A stretch of DNA of 54,143 nucleotides from Amycolatopsis kentuckyensis (GTDB lineage: Bacteria > Actinomycetota > Actinomycetes > Mycobacteriales > Pseudonocardiaceae). Both the position numbers and the translations under genes were made by a program. Under the pieces are notes generated by a model. That model was not told the DNA's origin, did not search any database, and saw only the letters and a program-made list of their open reading frames with translations. Below are positions 24,139 to 31,526 of the stretch, in pieces. The stretch covers positions 1 through 54,143 of the forward strand of contig NZ_MUMI01000062.1 of assembly GCF_002155975.1 (NCBI RefSeq), given 5' to 3'. Numbering within the stretch: position 1 is the stretch's first letter; each line of letters opens with the position of its first letter.

Positions 24139-24851
24139 TTGCCGGTCTCGGCCGGGGCGACCAGGTCACCACTGGCGCCGCGATCGTCCAGCACCAGTTT
24201 CGACCGCCCGGTGACGGCGTAGCGGAGGTGGGTGACCCCGGGCGCGTCGACGACCCGGGCCGGGACCAGCTCGATGCCGTCGTCCGCGCCGAGGCCGAGC
24301 TCCGGGCCGAACAGGCGCTGGCCGTCGCCCAGCAGCACCGGGGCGACGTGCAGCTCGAGCTGGTCGAGCAGCCCGGCGGCCAGCACCTGGCGCAGGAGCT
24401 CACCGCCACCGGCCACCGCGACGTCCTTGCCCCCGGCGGCGGCCCGGGCCAGCCCGACGGCCCGCTCGACGCCTTCGGTGACGAAGGTGAAGGACGTCCC
24501 GCCCCGGCGTTCGAGCACCTCCCGGGGCCGGTGGGTGACGACGAAGACCGGGGCCCGGAACGGCGGTTCCGCGCCCCAGGGCACCTCACCGGCGTCGAAC
24601 ATCCGCCGGCCCATGACGTAGGCCCCGGCCGCCGCGAACATCTCGGCGACGATCTCCGAGTCGACCGACTGCTCGCCGCCGGCGAAGCCCTGCCGCTCGC
24701 GCCAGGCCATGGCGTCGACGGCCCAGCGCGTGACCCGGAAGAACCCGGGTGCTTCGGGGCCCTGCAGCCAGCCGGTCGTGTCCCGGCCGGCCCGCGGTCC
24801 GGTGTAGCACCCGTCGAGGGACACCGACATCTGGGCAGTCACCTTGGTCAT
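24135..24851 (-). CDS. Dihydrofolate-reductase-like (RibD C-terminal domain) protein
   Basis: The product has 238 residues. MTKVTAQMSVSLDGCYTGPR is the typical opening of actinobacterial RibD_C proteins, followed by GAYVMGRRMFDAGEVPW, PVFVVTHRPRE and DVAVAGGGELLRQVLAAGLL, which form the NADPH-binding alpha/beta fold. The substrate is unknown; this family is broad and often linked with ECF42/YCII genes. It is the first gene of the operon; GGAG precedes the ATG by about 9 bases. The 173-base gap to the divergent aldo-keto reductase (24852-25024) must hold promoters for both. Confidence 0.88.
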   Translation of the reverse strand: MTKVTAQMSVSLDGCYTGPRAGRDTTGWLQGPEAPGFFRVTRWAVDAMAWRERQGFAGGEQSVDSEIVAEMFAAAGAYVMGRRMFDAGEVPWGAEPPFRAPVFVVTHRPREVLERRGGTSFTFVTEGVERAVGLARAAAGGKDVAVAGGGELLRQVLAAGLLDQLELHVAPVLLGDGQRLFGPELGLGADDGIELVPARVVDAPGVTHLRYAVTGRSKLVLDDRGASGDLVAPAETGK

Positions 24852-25024
24852 CGTGCACGCTCCGCTCGTGGTGGCGGCCCTCTTGCCCGCCGATGCCCCT
24901 CAGTCGGAGCCGGCCGCGCGTTCTCGACACGGGTCGAGAAGAAAGCCTTCCGGCTCCGCGACCCGCGCCTTTCGCATTCCGGTGTATTGCGGTGGAGCAC
25001 ACTCCAGCTCCTAGGTTCGCCGGC

Positions 25025-26035
25025 ATGCGCTACACCAAACTCGGAACGACCGGACTGGAAGTCTCCGCCATCACCCTCGGCTGCATGAGCTTCGGCGAGC
25101 CGGACCGGGGCGGCGAGCCCTGGTCGCTGGGCGCGGACGCCAGCCGGGACATCATCAAGCAGGCCCTCGAGAGCGGCGTCAACTTCCTCGACACGGCCAA
25201 CGGGTACAGCGCCGGAAGCAGCGAGGAGATCGTCGGCCGGGCGGTCAAGGACTTCGCCCGGCGCGAGGAGGTCGTGCTCTCCACCAAGGTCTGGATGCGG
25301 ATGCGCCCCGGCCCGAACGGCGCCGGGCTGTCCCGCAAGGCGATCTTCGCCGAGCTCGACGCCTCCCTGACGCGACTGGGGACCGACTACGTCGACCTGT
25401 ACCAGATCCACCGCTGGGACTACGACACCCCGATCGAGGAAACCCTCGAGGCGCTGCACGACGTGGTCAAGTCCGGGAAGGTCCGCTACCTCGGCGCTTC
25501 TTCCATGTACGCCTGGCAGTTCGCCAAGGCCCTGTACCTGGCCGACCTGAACGGCTGGACCCGGTTCGTGTCGATGCAGGACCACTACAACCTCATCCAC
25601 CGGGAAGCGGAGCGGGAGATGCTCCCGCTCTGCGCCGACCAGGGCATCGGCGTGATCCCGTGGAGCCCGCTGGCGCGGGGCAGGCTGACCCGGGCCCGGG
25701 ACACCGCCACGGCGCGTGCCGAGACAGACGAAGGCCCTGCGATCCTCTACCGCGACGAGGACCAGGTCGTGGCCGAGCGCGTCCACGAGATCGCGGGCAA
25801 GCGGGGGCTGTCCCCGGCCCAGGTCGCCCTGGCCTGGGTCATGCGCCACCCGGTGGTGACCTCGCCCATCGTCGGAGTCACCAAGCCGGCCCAGCTGGCC
25901 GACGCGGTCGCCGCGGTCGACGTCGAACTCGACGACGACGAGGCCGCCTACCTGGAGGAGCCCTACCAGCCGCACGAGGCCGCCTACCTGGAGGAGTCCT
26001 TCTACAAACCGCGCCCGGTGACGGGCTCCCGGTAG
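25025..26035 (+). CDS. Aldo/keto reductase
   Basis: The 336-residue protein is an NADPH-dependent (beta/alpha)8 reductase of the AKR superfamily: MRYTKLGTTGLEVSAITLGC at the start, NFLDTANGYSAG (catalytic Asp and Tyr), VVLSTKVWMRM (Lys) and YQIHRWDYDTPIEE (His). ATG 25025 is chosen from the family start; TAGGTT at 25012-25017 lies 7 bases upstream and no Shine-Dalgarno is seen, so the mRNA may be leaderless. The C-terminus is odd: the usual end LEEPYQPH is followed by a second copy of EAAYLEE(P/S), caused by a 23-base direct repeat in the DNA about 36 bases apart. Confidence 0.92.
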   Translation: MRYTKLGTTGLEVSAITLGCMSFGEPDRGGEPWSLGADASRDIIKQALESGVNFLDTANGYSAGSSEEIVGRAVKDFARREEVVLSTKVWMRMRPGPNGAGLSRKAIFAELDASLTRLGTDYVDLYQIHRWDYDTPIEETLEALHDVVKSGKVRYLGASSMYAWQFAKALYLADLNGWTRFVSMQDHYNLIHREAEREMLPLCADQGIGVIPWSPLARGRLTRARDTATARAETDEGPAILYRDEDQVVAERVHEIAGKRGLSPAQVALAWVMRHPVVTSPIVGVTKPAQLADAVAAVDVELDDDEAAYLEEPYQPHEAAYLEESFYKPRPVTGSR

Positions 26036-26077
26036 TCCGGGTCGCGGAACCTCTGACCGGGCCGGTATCGAAGTGGC

Positions 26078-26140
26078 TCAGAGCCGTTCGTTGATCGCGG
26101 CGATCTGGACGGTGGCCTCGTAGCGGACGGCGAGCTGGTC
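26078..26140 (-). mobile_element. IS5-type transposase remnant (C-terminal 20 codons)
   Basis: On the minus strand the last codons read DQLAVRYEATVQIAAINERL and then a stop, the conserved end of actinobacterial IS5-family transposases (usual form FDKLAVRYEATVQVAAINEWL). Nothing of the rest of the transposase is present upstream, so it is a remnant. No inverted terminal repeats can be assigned. It marks a past insertion next to the lower-GC gene at 26237. Confidence 0.65.
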
Positions 26141-26179
26141 GTTCCCGGCCGGCCCGGGTCACCCGGCGGGTTCGCCGGA

Positions 26180-26214
26180 GCGGTCCGATCCGGCGCATCG
26201 CCGGATCGGACCGC
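26180..26214. terminator. Perfect 16-bp stem-loop, bidirectional terminator
   Basis: GCGGTCCGATCCGGCG (26180-26195), loop CAT, and the exact reverse complement (26199-26214). It lies downstream of both the aldo-keto reductase (plus) and the small secreted protein (minus), so it can end transcripts from both sides. Confidence 0.65.
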
Positions 26215-26236
26215 CACGTCACCCGGCAAGCGCTAC

Positions 26237-26641
26237 CTACGGTTTGATGAAAACAAGGGAATCAGACGACGGCTCGCCGGTAGCATTGCTGACCAGGTAA
26301 ACCACCACATAGCTGATCCCGCCCGCTGGCCCGGCTTCGCTGAAGTGAAACGGAGTCCGCGCGTTCGTCGCGGTCCGCGTCTGCTCTGACCAGAAGCCGT
26401 TCGCGGTGTAGAAATCGAAAACAGCAGTGGTCGATCCGGCATTCTTGTCGTCGAACACCGTTCCCACGGCGGTGGCCGACCGGTTCGAGAAGGAGATGTC
26501 CACCGTAATGCAGCCGCTGGTCCCGTTGCAGAGATCGTCGGCAACGGCGGACTGGGCAGTCGCCACGGCCGCGCCGGCCGGCACGCTGATGCCGATGACG
26601 CCGAGCAGGGCGATGACGACAACCACCAAAGAGCGTCTCAT
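26237..26641 (-). CDS. Small secreted protein of unknown function
   Basis: The product has 134 residues: a signal peptide (MRRSLVVVVIALLGVIGISV, cleavage after PAGA) and a mature part of about 109 residues rich in beta-prone Ser/Thr/Val, with one Cys pair (DDLCNGTSGC) likely forming a disulfide. GGAGG stands 5 bases before the ATG. I recognise no family. The gene is clearly less GC-rich than its surroundings (many AAA, GAA, ACA and GTA codons and a TTTGATGAAAAC-like end) and lies next to a transposase remnant, which suggests horizontal arrival. It ends shortly before the strong stem-loop at 26180-26214. Confidence 0.7.
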   Translation of the reverse strand: MRRSLVVVVIALLGVIGISVPAGAAVATAQSAVADDLCNGTSGCITVDISFSNRSATAVGTVFDDKNAGSTTAVFDFYTANGFWSEQTRTATNARTPFHFSEAGPAGGISYVVVYLVSNATGEPSSDSLVFIKP

Positions 26642-26817
26642 TGCTTCCTCCCTGAGAAATGACTCGCTTCCCGTTCGCGATCGACGTCACGCCCGACCCG
26701 GCGACTTCGTTTATCCCCGGCGGGGAGATCACTCGAACGGCCGATCGGCGTTTCGACCGCCGACACGCCTGGCAGCAACTCCGGCTCGACCAGCTTGAGA
26801 AGACTTCGATATAGGCC

Positions 26818-27156
26818 CTAGGCGAACCGTTCCCACGCCGACTGGCGGGTCATCCCCAAGGCCTCGCCGATCTGGGACCACGTGCCACCCAGTTCGCGGG
26901 CCTTGCCCACCCAGGCCGCCAGGTTCTGCTGGACCTGGGTGCTCGCCGCCGACACCGGGGCCAGGTTGGACAGCACCTGCTCCAGCGGCAGGTCGTGCTC
27001 CCAGGGCGCGATCATCGGCGCGTCCGCCGGCTTGCCTTCGATCACCGACACGCACAGCCCGACGCAGCCGTCGCAGATGAACACGCCCGGACCGCCGACC
27101 AGGACTTCCACCTCCGTGTTCGGCTTGGCGCAGAACGAACAACGCGCGATCACCAT
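26818..27156 (-). CDS. ClpX-type C4 zinc-finger protein with C-terminal helix-turn-helix-like segment
   Basis: The product has 112 residues. Residues 6-30 hold two Cys pairs (CSFCAKPNTEVEVLVGGPGV then ICDGCV), spaced as in the N-terminal zinc-binding domain of ClpX, but no AAA+ part follows. The last 22 residues (GTWSQIGEALGMTRQSAWER) look like a helix-turn-helix. It could be a small DNA-binding regulator or a substrate adaptor; neither is proven. AGGAGG lies 6 bases before the ATG. An inverted repeat at 27182-27197 sits just upstream. A second ClpX-type finger protein is encoded at 42932-43276. Confidence 0.75.
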   Translation of the reverse strand: MVIARCSFCAKPNTEVEVLVGGPGVFICDGCVGLCVSVIEGKPADAPMIAPWEHDLPLEQVLSNLAPVSAASTQVQQNLAAWVGKARELGGTWSQIGEALGMTRQSAWERFA

Positions 27157-27181
27157 GGCCGACCTCCTTTGTCAGGCGCGA

Positions 27182-27197
27182 CCTTACAGCCGTAAGG
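27182..27197. promoter_or_regulatory. TetR-like inverted repeat upstream of the zinc-finger gene
   Basis: CCTTAC, four bases, GTAAGG: perfect 6-base halves of the TTAC-N4-GTAA type favoured by many TetR regulators. It lies 26-41 bases before the ATG of the minus-strand zinc-finger gene and overlaps the last codons of the gene upstream. No tetR gene is nearby. Confidence 0.35.
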
Positions 27198-27570
27198 GAG
27201 AGCCAGACAAGAGGAACGCCGCCGTCCAGTCGGACAGCTCCGTCAGCCGGCCGGTCAGCTCCTCGATCTCCGCCCAGCGGCGGTGTTCGCGCTCCAGGTC
27301 CGGGACCAGGAAGTCCTCCACCAGCAGCAGCAGCGTCGCGATCTCGTAGGCGACGTCGGCGAGCTGCAGGAACGGCCGGTACTCCGCCTCGGTCCCCACC
27401 CCGTGCCGCGCAGCCCAGTCGCGGGCGCCGTGCCCCGCCGTCCGGCACACCGCCTCCACCGTGCGCCGCAGGTCGCCGCGACGCGAGCCGGGCTGGCCCT
27501 CGGTCAGCGGCGCGACGTTCCAGGCCACCGACAGCAGGCAGCACCCGGCGTCGTCCATCGACTCGTTCAT
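27184..27570 (-). CDS. Hypothetical soluble protein
   Basis: The product has 128 residues if it starts at ATG 27570 (MNESMDDAGCCLLSVAWNVA); a further ATG lies at 27558. It is predicted to be mostly helical, with a helix FLQLADVAYEIATLLLLVED that is hydrophobic but probably buried in a bundle, and an acidic/basic helix EREHRRWAEIEELTGRLTEL that could form a coiled coil. No signal peptide or known motif is seen. I do not recognise the family. It is bounded by the SGNH-hydrolase gene upstream (57-base gap) and the zinc-finger gene downstream on the same strand. Confidence 0.55.
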   Translation of the reverse strand: MNESMDDAGCCLLSVAWNVAPLTEGQPGSRRGDLRRTVEAVCRTAGHGARDWAARHGVGTEAEYRPFLQLADVAYEIATLLLLVEDFLVPDLEREHRRWAEIEELTGRLTELSDWTAAFLLSGSPLRL

Positions 27571-27626
27571 CACCGGACGTACTCTGCTGACCGGCACGCA
27601 CAGTCCCGGCGCTCCGACTCGCCCGG

Positions 27627-28850
27627 TCACCCGATCGTGCGATGAACCGGCCCGGATCGGGTGAGCATCGGCACCGAGACGAAGTCGGCAAGGGCCTGCT
27701 GGCCGGCGGCGTTCGCGTGGATGCCGTCGCCGTTGTCGTACGCCGGGAGGATGCTGTTCGGCTTCAGCGGATCCGCCAGCACCGTGTCGAAGTCCACGAC
27801 ACCCGAACACGTGCCGCCGCAGGTGTTCCAGCGCCGCACGAACAGCGCGATCTCGTGCCGGGCCAGGTTCGCCTGGTCGGTGTACCCCGGCCGCGGCGTG
27901 CTCGGCGTGACGTACACGGCGATCCCGGCGGCCCGCAGCCGCGCGAACACCGCGCGGTAGCTGTCGAGGATCGTCGCCGCGTCGCAGCCGTACGCCAGGT
28001 CGTTGGTGCCGTAGTAGTAGATGACGGCCGTGACGCCGTGCAGCGCCAGGACGTCCCGGTCCAGGCGGCTCGCCGCGTCCAGGCCGGCGACCGACGGCGG
28101 CATCCCCGGGCACGACCGGGCGCTCGTCGTGCCGGAGACGCCGGCGTTGGCGACGGCCAGCGGCGCGGCCGAGGCGACGATCCGCCGCGCCAGGTCGTCG
28201 GTCCACCGGCGGTTCACGCCGGGCGTGCTGCCGATGCCGTCGACGACCGAGCTGCCGAACGGGACGACGACGCCCTGCAGGGCCGCGTTGCGCACGTCGA
28301 CGGCGCTGACCACGTACGTCGACCCGACCGTGGCCGTGAAGGCGTCACCCGAGACGTCGGCGGTGTGGTCGCCCGAGCCCGGCGGAGTCAGGTAGTTGTC
28401 GCGCAACGCCGCCCCGTGCCGGCCGGGCACGGCGGTGCCTTCGACCGACATGCTCACCGCGAGGTCGGAATCCGGGCGCGTCACGAGCCTGGTTTCGTCG
28501 CTCCACACCTCGCCACCGGCGGGAATCGTGACCGCGCGACGGCCGGCGAAGGTCAGCTCGCGCGAGAACGAGACGGCGGCACCGCCCGCGCTCGGCCCGG
28601 CCGTGGCGTGCCCGATGGTCAGCGGCCCGGTGCCGAAGGTGTTCTGGAACCGGACGCGCACGGCGTCGCCGCCCTGGCTCAGGTGGGTGATCATCCGCAG
28701 CGACCCGCCGGTGACCGCGGTGTCGGCCCGGCCGTCCTGCGACTGCGCCCACGACGTGAACCACGCGCGCCCGGCCCCGGCGGCCCCCGGAGCGGAGCCG
28801 ATGACGGCCGCGGCCACGGAAACCGCAGCGAGAAGGGCGAATCTGCGCAC
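27627..28850 (-). CDS. Secreted SGNH/GDSL hydrolase
   Basis: The product has 407 residues from GTG 28850, chosen because AGGAGG lies 4-5 bases upstream and the signal peptide (RRFALLAAVSVAAAVIG...AAGA) follows at once. An N-terminal beta-rich domain (about 30-190) precedes the SGNH domain: block I is VPFGSSVVDGIG, with Ser201 in the nucleophile place and Ser for the usual Asp at 200. NAGVSGT, YYYGTNDLAYGC (block III) and NGDGIHANAAGQ (Asp and His) complete it. Such two-domain proteins are exported esterases acting on acylated polysaccharides or lipids; substrate unknown. Confidence 0.9.
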   Translation of the reverse strand: MRRFALLAAVSVAAAVIGSAPGAAGAGRAWFTSWAQSQDGRADTAVTGGSLRMITHLSQGGDAVRVRFQNTFGTGPLTIGHATAGPSAGGAAVSFSRELTFAGRRAVTIPAGGEVWSDETRLVTRPDSDLAVSMSVEGTAVPGRHGAALRDNYLTPPGSGDHTADVSGDAFTATVGSTYVVSAVDVRNAALQGVVVPFGSSVVDGIGSTPGVNRRWTDDLARRIVASAAPLAVANAGVSGTTSARSCPGMPPSVAGLDAASRLDRDVLALHGVTAVIYYYGTNDLAYGCDAATILDSYRAVFARLRAAGIAVYVTPSTPRPGYTDQANLARHEIALFVRRWNTCGGTCSGVVDFDTVLADPLKPNSILPAYDNGDGIHANAAGQQALADFVSVPMLTRSGPVHRTIG

Positions 28851-28978
28851 GGCGCCTCCTGAGTCCACAAAGGACGAACGTCGACGAGCTGCCCGCCGAT
28901 GGTAAGCAGCCGGTCACGGAGGCGACAAGGTTTTGTCCGATCTTGTCAGCGGCAGCGGTCTCCGGTTCGATGGCGGAC

Positions 28979-29218
28979 ATGACCGAACCCCGCATCTTCG
29001 GCGATCCGTACGAAACCCCGGACGGGACCACGGTGATCCCGGTCCACCGGCCGGTCGGCGTGTTCGCGGTCCGCGAAGGCCAGGTCAAGTGGGAGCCGGC
29101 GGTCGACGCGACGCGGGTCGCGCTGCTGGGGATCGGCGTCGCGCTGATCTCCGCGACCCTCACCGGAATCGCCATGGTGCACCGGCCGCCGTGGCCGGAC
29201 CTGCGCCGACGGCGTTAA
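28979..29218 (+). CDS. Short GerW/YtfJ-like membrane protein
   Basis: The product has 79 residues from ATG 28979 (an ATG/GTG further upstream would add 12). The part GDPYETPDGTTVIPVHRPVG and VFAVREGQVKWEPAVDATRV matches the sporulation protein YtfJ/GerW pattern as found in actinobacteria, followed by one membrane helix (LLGIGVALISATLTGIAMV) and PPWPDLRRRR. The glycine-rich linker present in longer relatives is missing, so it is a minimal version. Its role in these organisms is not established. It is convergent with the GH25 gene and the two stop codons share the four bases TTAA at 29215-29218. Confidence 0.65.
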   Translation: MTEPRIFGDPYETPDGTTVIPVHRPVGVFAVREGQVKWEPAVDATRVALLGIGVALISATLTGIAMVHRPPWPDLRRRR

Positions 29219-30003
29219 CCTTTCGCCAGCGCCTGCACGCGGCCGATCGGGCCGTTGTAGTAGTTCTGGTCCCCGGGCAGGCCGCCGCCCCGCGCGAACT
29301 GCCAGATGCTCTGCTTCGCCCACCCCGCCGGCAGTTCGCCGACCTCGGGGCCGTACCGCGCCAGCCACAGCGGGTCGGTGTTGCCGAAGCGGGCGGTGTT
29401 GCCGGTGCAGCGCTTCCACCACGCCGTGCTCGTGTAGATCAGCGCGCTGCGCTTGACCTTCGCCAGGTAGGTGCGGGTGAAGTCGGTGATCCACGCCGTC
29501 ATGTCGGCGGGGTTCTTGCCGTAGCAGACGTCGCCGTACGGGTTGTACTCGATGTCCAGCGCGCCCGGCAGGGTGGTGCCGTCCGCGCGCCAGCCGCCGC
29601 CGTGGGCGATGAAGTACTCCGCCTGCTCGGCGCCGCCCGAGACGTCCGGGCGGGCGAAGTGGTACGCGCCGCGGATGATGCCCGCCGCGTGCGCGCCGTC
29701 GTACTGCTGCCCGTACTGGGGGTTGACGAACCCGGTGCCCTCGGTCGCCTTGACGTAGGTGAACTTCGCCCCGGCGCCGGCCGCCGCGGCCCAGTCGACC
29801 GGACCCTGATGGCCGCTGACGTCGTGCCCCAGCGTCTGCCCGGCGACCTCGGCGCGCGGAGTTCCCCGGACGCCTTCGTGGCGGACGATCTGGGTGCCCG
29901 CGTAGTTCTCCTCCGCCAGCGAGTAGTCGGCTCGGGCGGGTGGCGCGACCACCACGGCCGCGAGCACCGCCAGCACGGCCGCGCCCGCCACGGTTCGGTT
30001 CAT
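29215..30003 (-). CDS. Secreted GH25 muramidase (lysozyme)
   Basis: The product has 262 residues with a signal peptide (VAGAAVLAVLAAVVVAPPARA) and one GH25 domain: GHDVSGHQGPVDW (Asp61), FTYVKATEGTGFVNPQYG, RGAYHFARPD, ALDIEYNPYG (Asp150 and Glu152, the catalytic acids) and WLARYG. It should cleave the beta-1,4 bond between MurNAc and GlcNAc outside the cell, like cellosyl. There are no cell-wall-binding repeats, so it is a free enzyme. ATG 30003 starts the signal peptide directly. Confidence 0.93.
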   Translation of the reverse strand: MNRTVAGAAVLAVLAAVVVAPPARADYSLAEENYAGTQIVRHEGVRGTPRAEVAGQTLGHDVSGHQGPVDWAAAAGAGAKFTYVKATEGTGFVNPQYGQQYDGAHAAGIIRGAYHFARPDVSGGAEQAEYFIAHGGGWRADGTTLPGALDIEYNPYGDVCYGKNPADMTAWITDFTRTYLAKVKRSALIYTSTAWWKRCTGNTARFGNTDPLWLARYGPEVGELPAGWAKQSIWQFARGGGLPGDQNYYNGPIGRVQALAKG

Positions 30004-30095
30004 CCGGGCTCCGATCTCCGTACGGCTGGTCCGGAGCCCATGCTGCCTGCCCTGCGCGTTCCCCGCGCGGCGGGTGTCACCCGATGCAGTGATCT

Positions 30096-31526
30096 TCAGA
30101 GTTCGGTGGTGATGATCGCCTCGACGAGCACCTCCCCGGCCGGGGTCAGCTCGACGACGTCCGGCCCCAACCGGACGAGGCCCCGTGAAGCCAGCGAACG
30201 GAACTTGCCCAGCCACGGTTCCGCGAACAGCGAACGTCCCGGAAAGCGCCGTCGGTGCAGGGAGTCCCGCACTGGCTGCAACGTCGTCAGTGCCATCTTG
30301 ACGGCCCGGGCCTCCTGTGCCTCGGGCGTGAACCGCGTCGCCGACCCCAGCGGGATCCGGCCGGCGAGCACGGTTTCGGTGTAGCGGCGGGAGTTCACGT
30401 CGGTGATCGCCTCCGAGGCGCGGCAGCTCGAGCTGCCGCCCAGCCCGATCGCGACCTCGGCTTCCTGCTTGTCCTGGTCGACCATGATGGACTTCCACTT
30501 CTCCGGCCCGAGGCCGTCGCGCGCGAAGTACATCGTCGGGTGCTCGGTGTACCCGGCCGCGCGCAGGCCCTCGGTGAGCAGCTCGCGCATCTGGTACTGC
30601 TCGCCGAGCGTGGGCCAGCGGTGGCCGTCGCGCACCAGCTTGTCCCGGTAGGACGGCAGCTGCCAGGCCGCCGGCTTCTCGCCGGTGACGCCGGTGCGGG
30701 TGTCGCTGTAGGACGCCAGGTGCAGCTTCGTGCAGACCACCGCCGTGACCTCGTTCTCCAGCACGATCTCGAGGTCACGCCGGACGCTGTCGAGGGTCTG
30801 GTCGAGCAGGCCGTACATCAGGTCGATGCTGACCCACTCGAAGCCCAGCGAACGAGCGCCCGAGACGAAGTCGACGCACATCTGCGCCGTGTGCTCGCGG
30901 CCGCACAGCGCGAGCACGTGGTCGTCGAACGACTGGACGCCGCTGGACAGCTTGGTGCAGCCCAGTTCCCGCAGCAGCTCGAGCTTGGCCGGCGTGAACG
31001 TGCTGGGGTCGCCTTCGAACCGGATCGTCGTCTCGGGGGTGAACCCGAAGTTCGCGCGGTAGAACTCCAGCAGGCGGCGGATCTCGGCCTCCGGCAGCAG
31101 CGACGGCGTGCCGCCGAAGACGTTGAACTCCCCCACCTCGGCGCCGCGCAGGTGGGGCACGGCGTCGAGCCACAGCTTCGCCTCGGCGATGTTGAGGTCG
31201 ACCCAGTCCGCCGCCTTCTCCATCTTCCCCTTGACCAGCACCACCGGGTACTGGCAGAACCGGCAGCGGTAGGCGCAGGTGGGGATGTAGGACCACAGGT
31301 GGATCGGGCCGGACGAAGCCAGCTGCGCGTCCAGGTCGCGCAGGAACTCCGCCGGCGAACCGGGCACGTTGCCGGGGAAGACGTGCGCCCCGAACGGATC
31401 CTCCTGTACGAAATCGAGGAGGTGCCGGTTCTCGGGCGCTTCGAGGACGTCGAGCACGGCGGGCCGCGGCCACGCGGGGTCGATCGCGTGCAGCGAGCCG
31501 ACCGCTTCTTCGTAGCCCAGGGTCAT
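30096..31526 (-). CDS. HemN/HemW-like radical SAM protein
   Basis: The product has 476 residues. The 4Fe-4S/SAM motif is C84-AYR-C88-RF-C91 (CxxxCxxC) in the segment PTCAYRCRFCQYP. GGTPSLLP, RFEGDPSTFT and LSSGVQSFDDHVLALCGREH are the coproporphyrinogen-oxidase-family segments, and a winged-helix tail (LASRGLVRLGPDVVELTPAG) closes the protein. HemN relatives do very different reactions (decarboxylation, heme handling, methylation, cyclopropanation), so the fold does not give the reaction. No heme genes are near. Its ATG overlaps the stop of the glycosyltransferase-fusion gene by one base (TGATG), so both act on one message and probably in one pathway. Confidence 0.88.
   Translation of the reverse strand: MTLGYEEAVGSLHAIDPAWPRPAVLDVLEAPENRHLLDFVQEDPFGAHVFPGNVPGSPAEFLRDLDAQLASSGPIHLWSYIPTCAYRCRFCQYPVVLVKGKMEKAADWVDLNIAEAKLWLDAVPHLRGAEVGEFNVFGGTPSLLPEAEIRRLLEFYRANFGFTPETTIRFEGDPSTFTPAKLELLRELGCTKLSSGVQSFDDHVLALCGREHTAQMCVDFVSGARSLGFEWVSIDLMYGLLDQTLDSVRRDLEIVLENEVTAVVCTKLHLASYSDTRTGVTGEKPAAWQLPSYRDKLVRDGHRWPTLGEQYQMRELLTEGLRAAGYTEHPTMYFARDGLGPEKWKSIMVDQDKQEAEVAIGLGGSSSCRASEAITDVNSRRYTETVLAGRIPLGSATRFTPEAQEARAVKMALTTLQPVRDSLHRRRFPGRSLFAEPWLGKFRSLASRGLVRLGPDVVELTPAGEVLVEAIITTEL

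Noticed and set aside
28850..28868. GTG 28868 as start of the SGNH hydrolase
   Set aside because: AGGAGG lies inside that extension and is ideally placed for GTG 28850, where the signal peptide begins.
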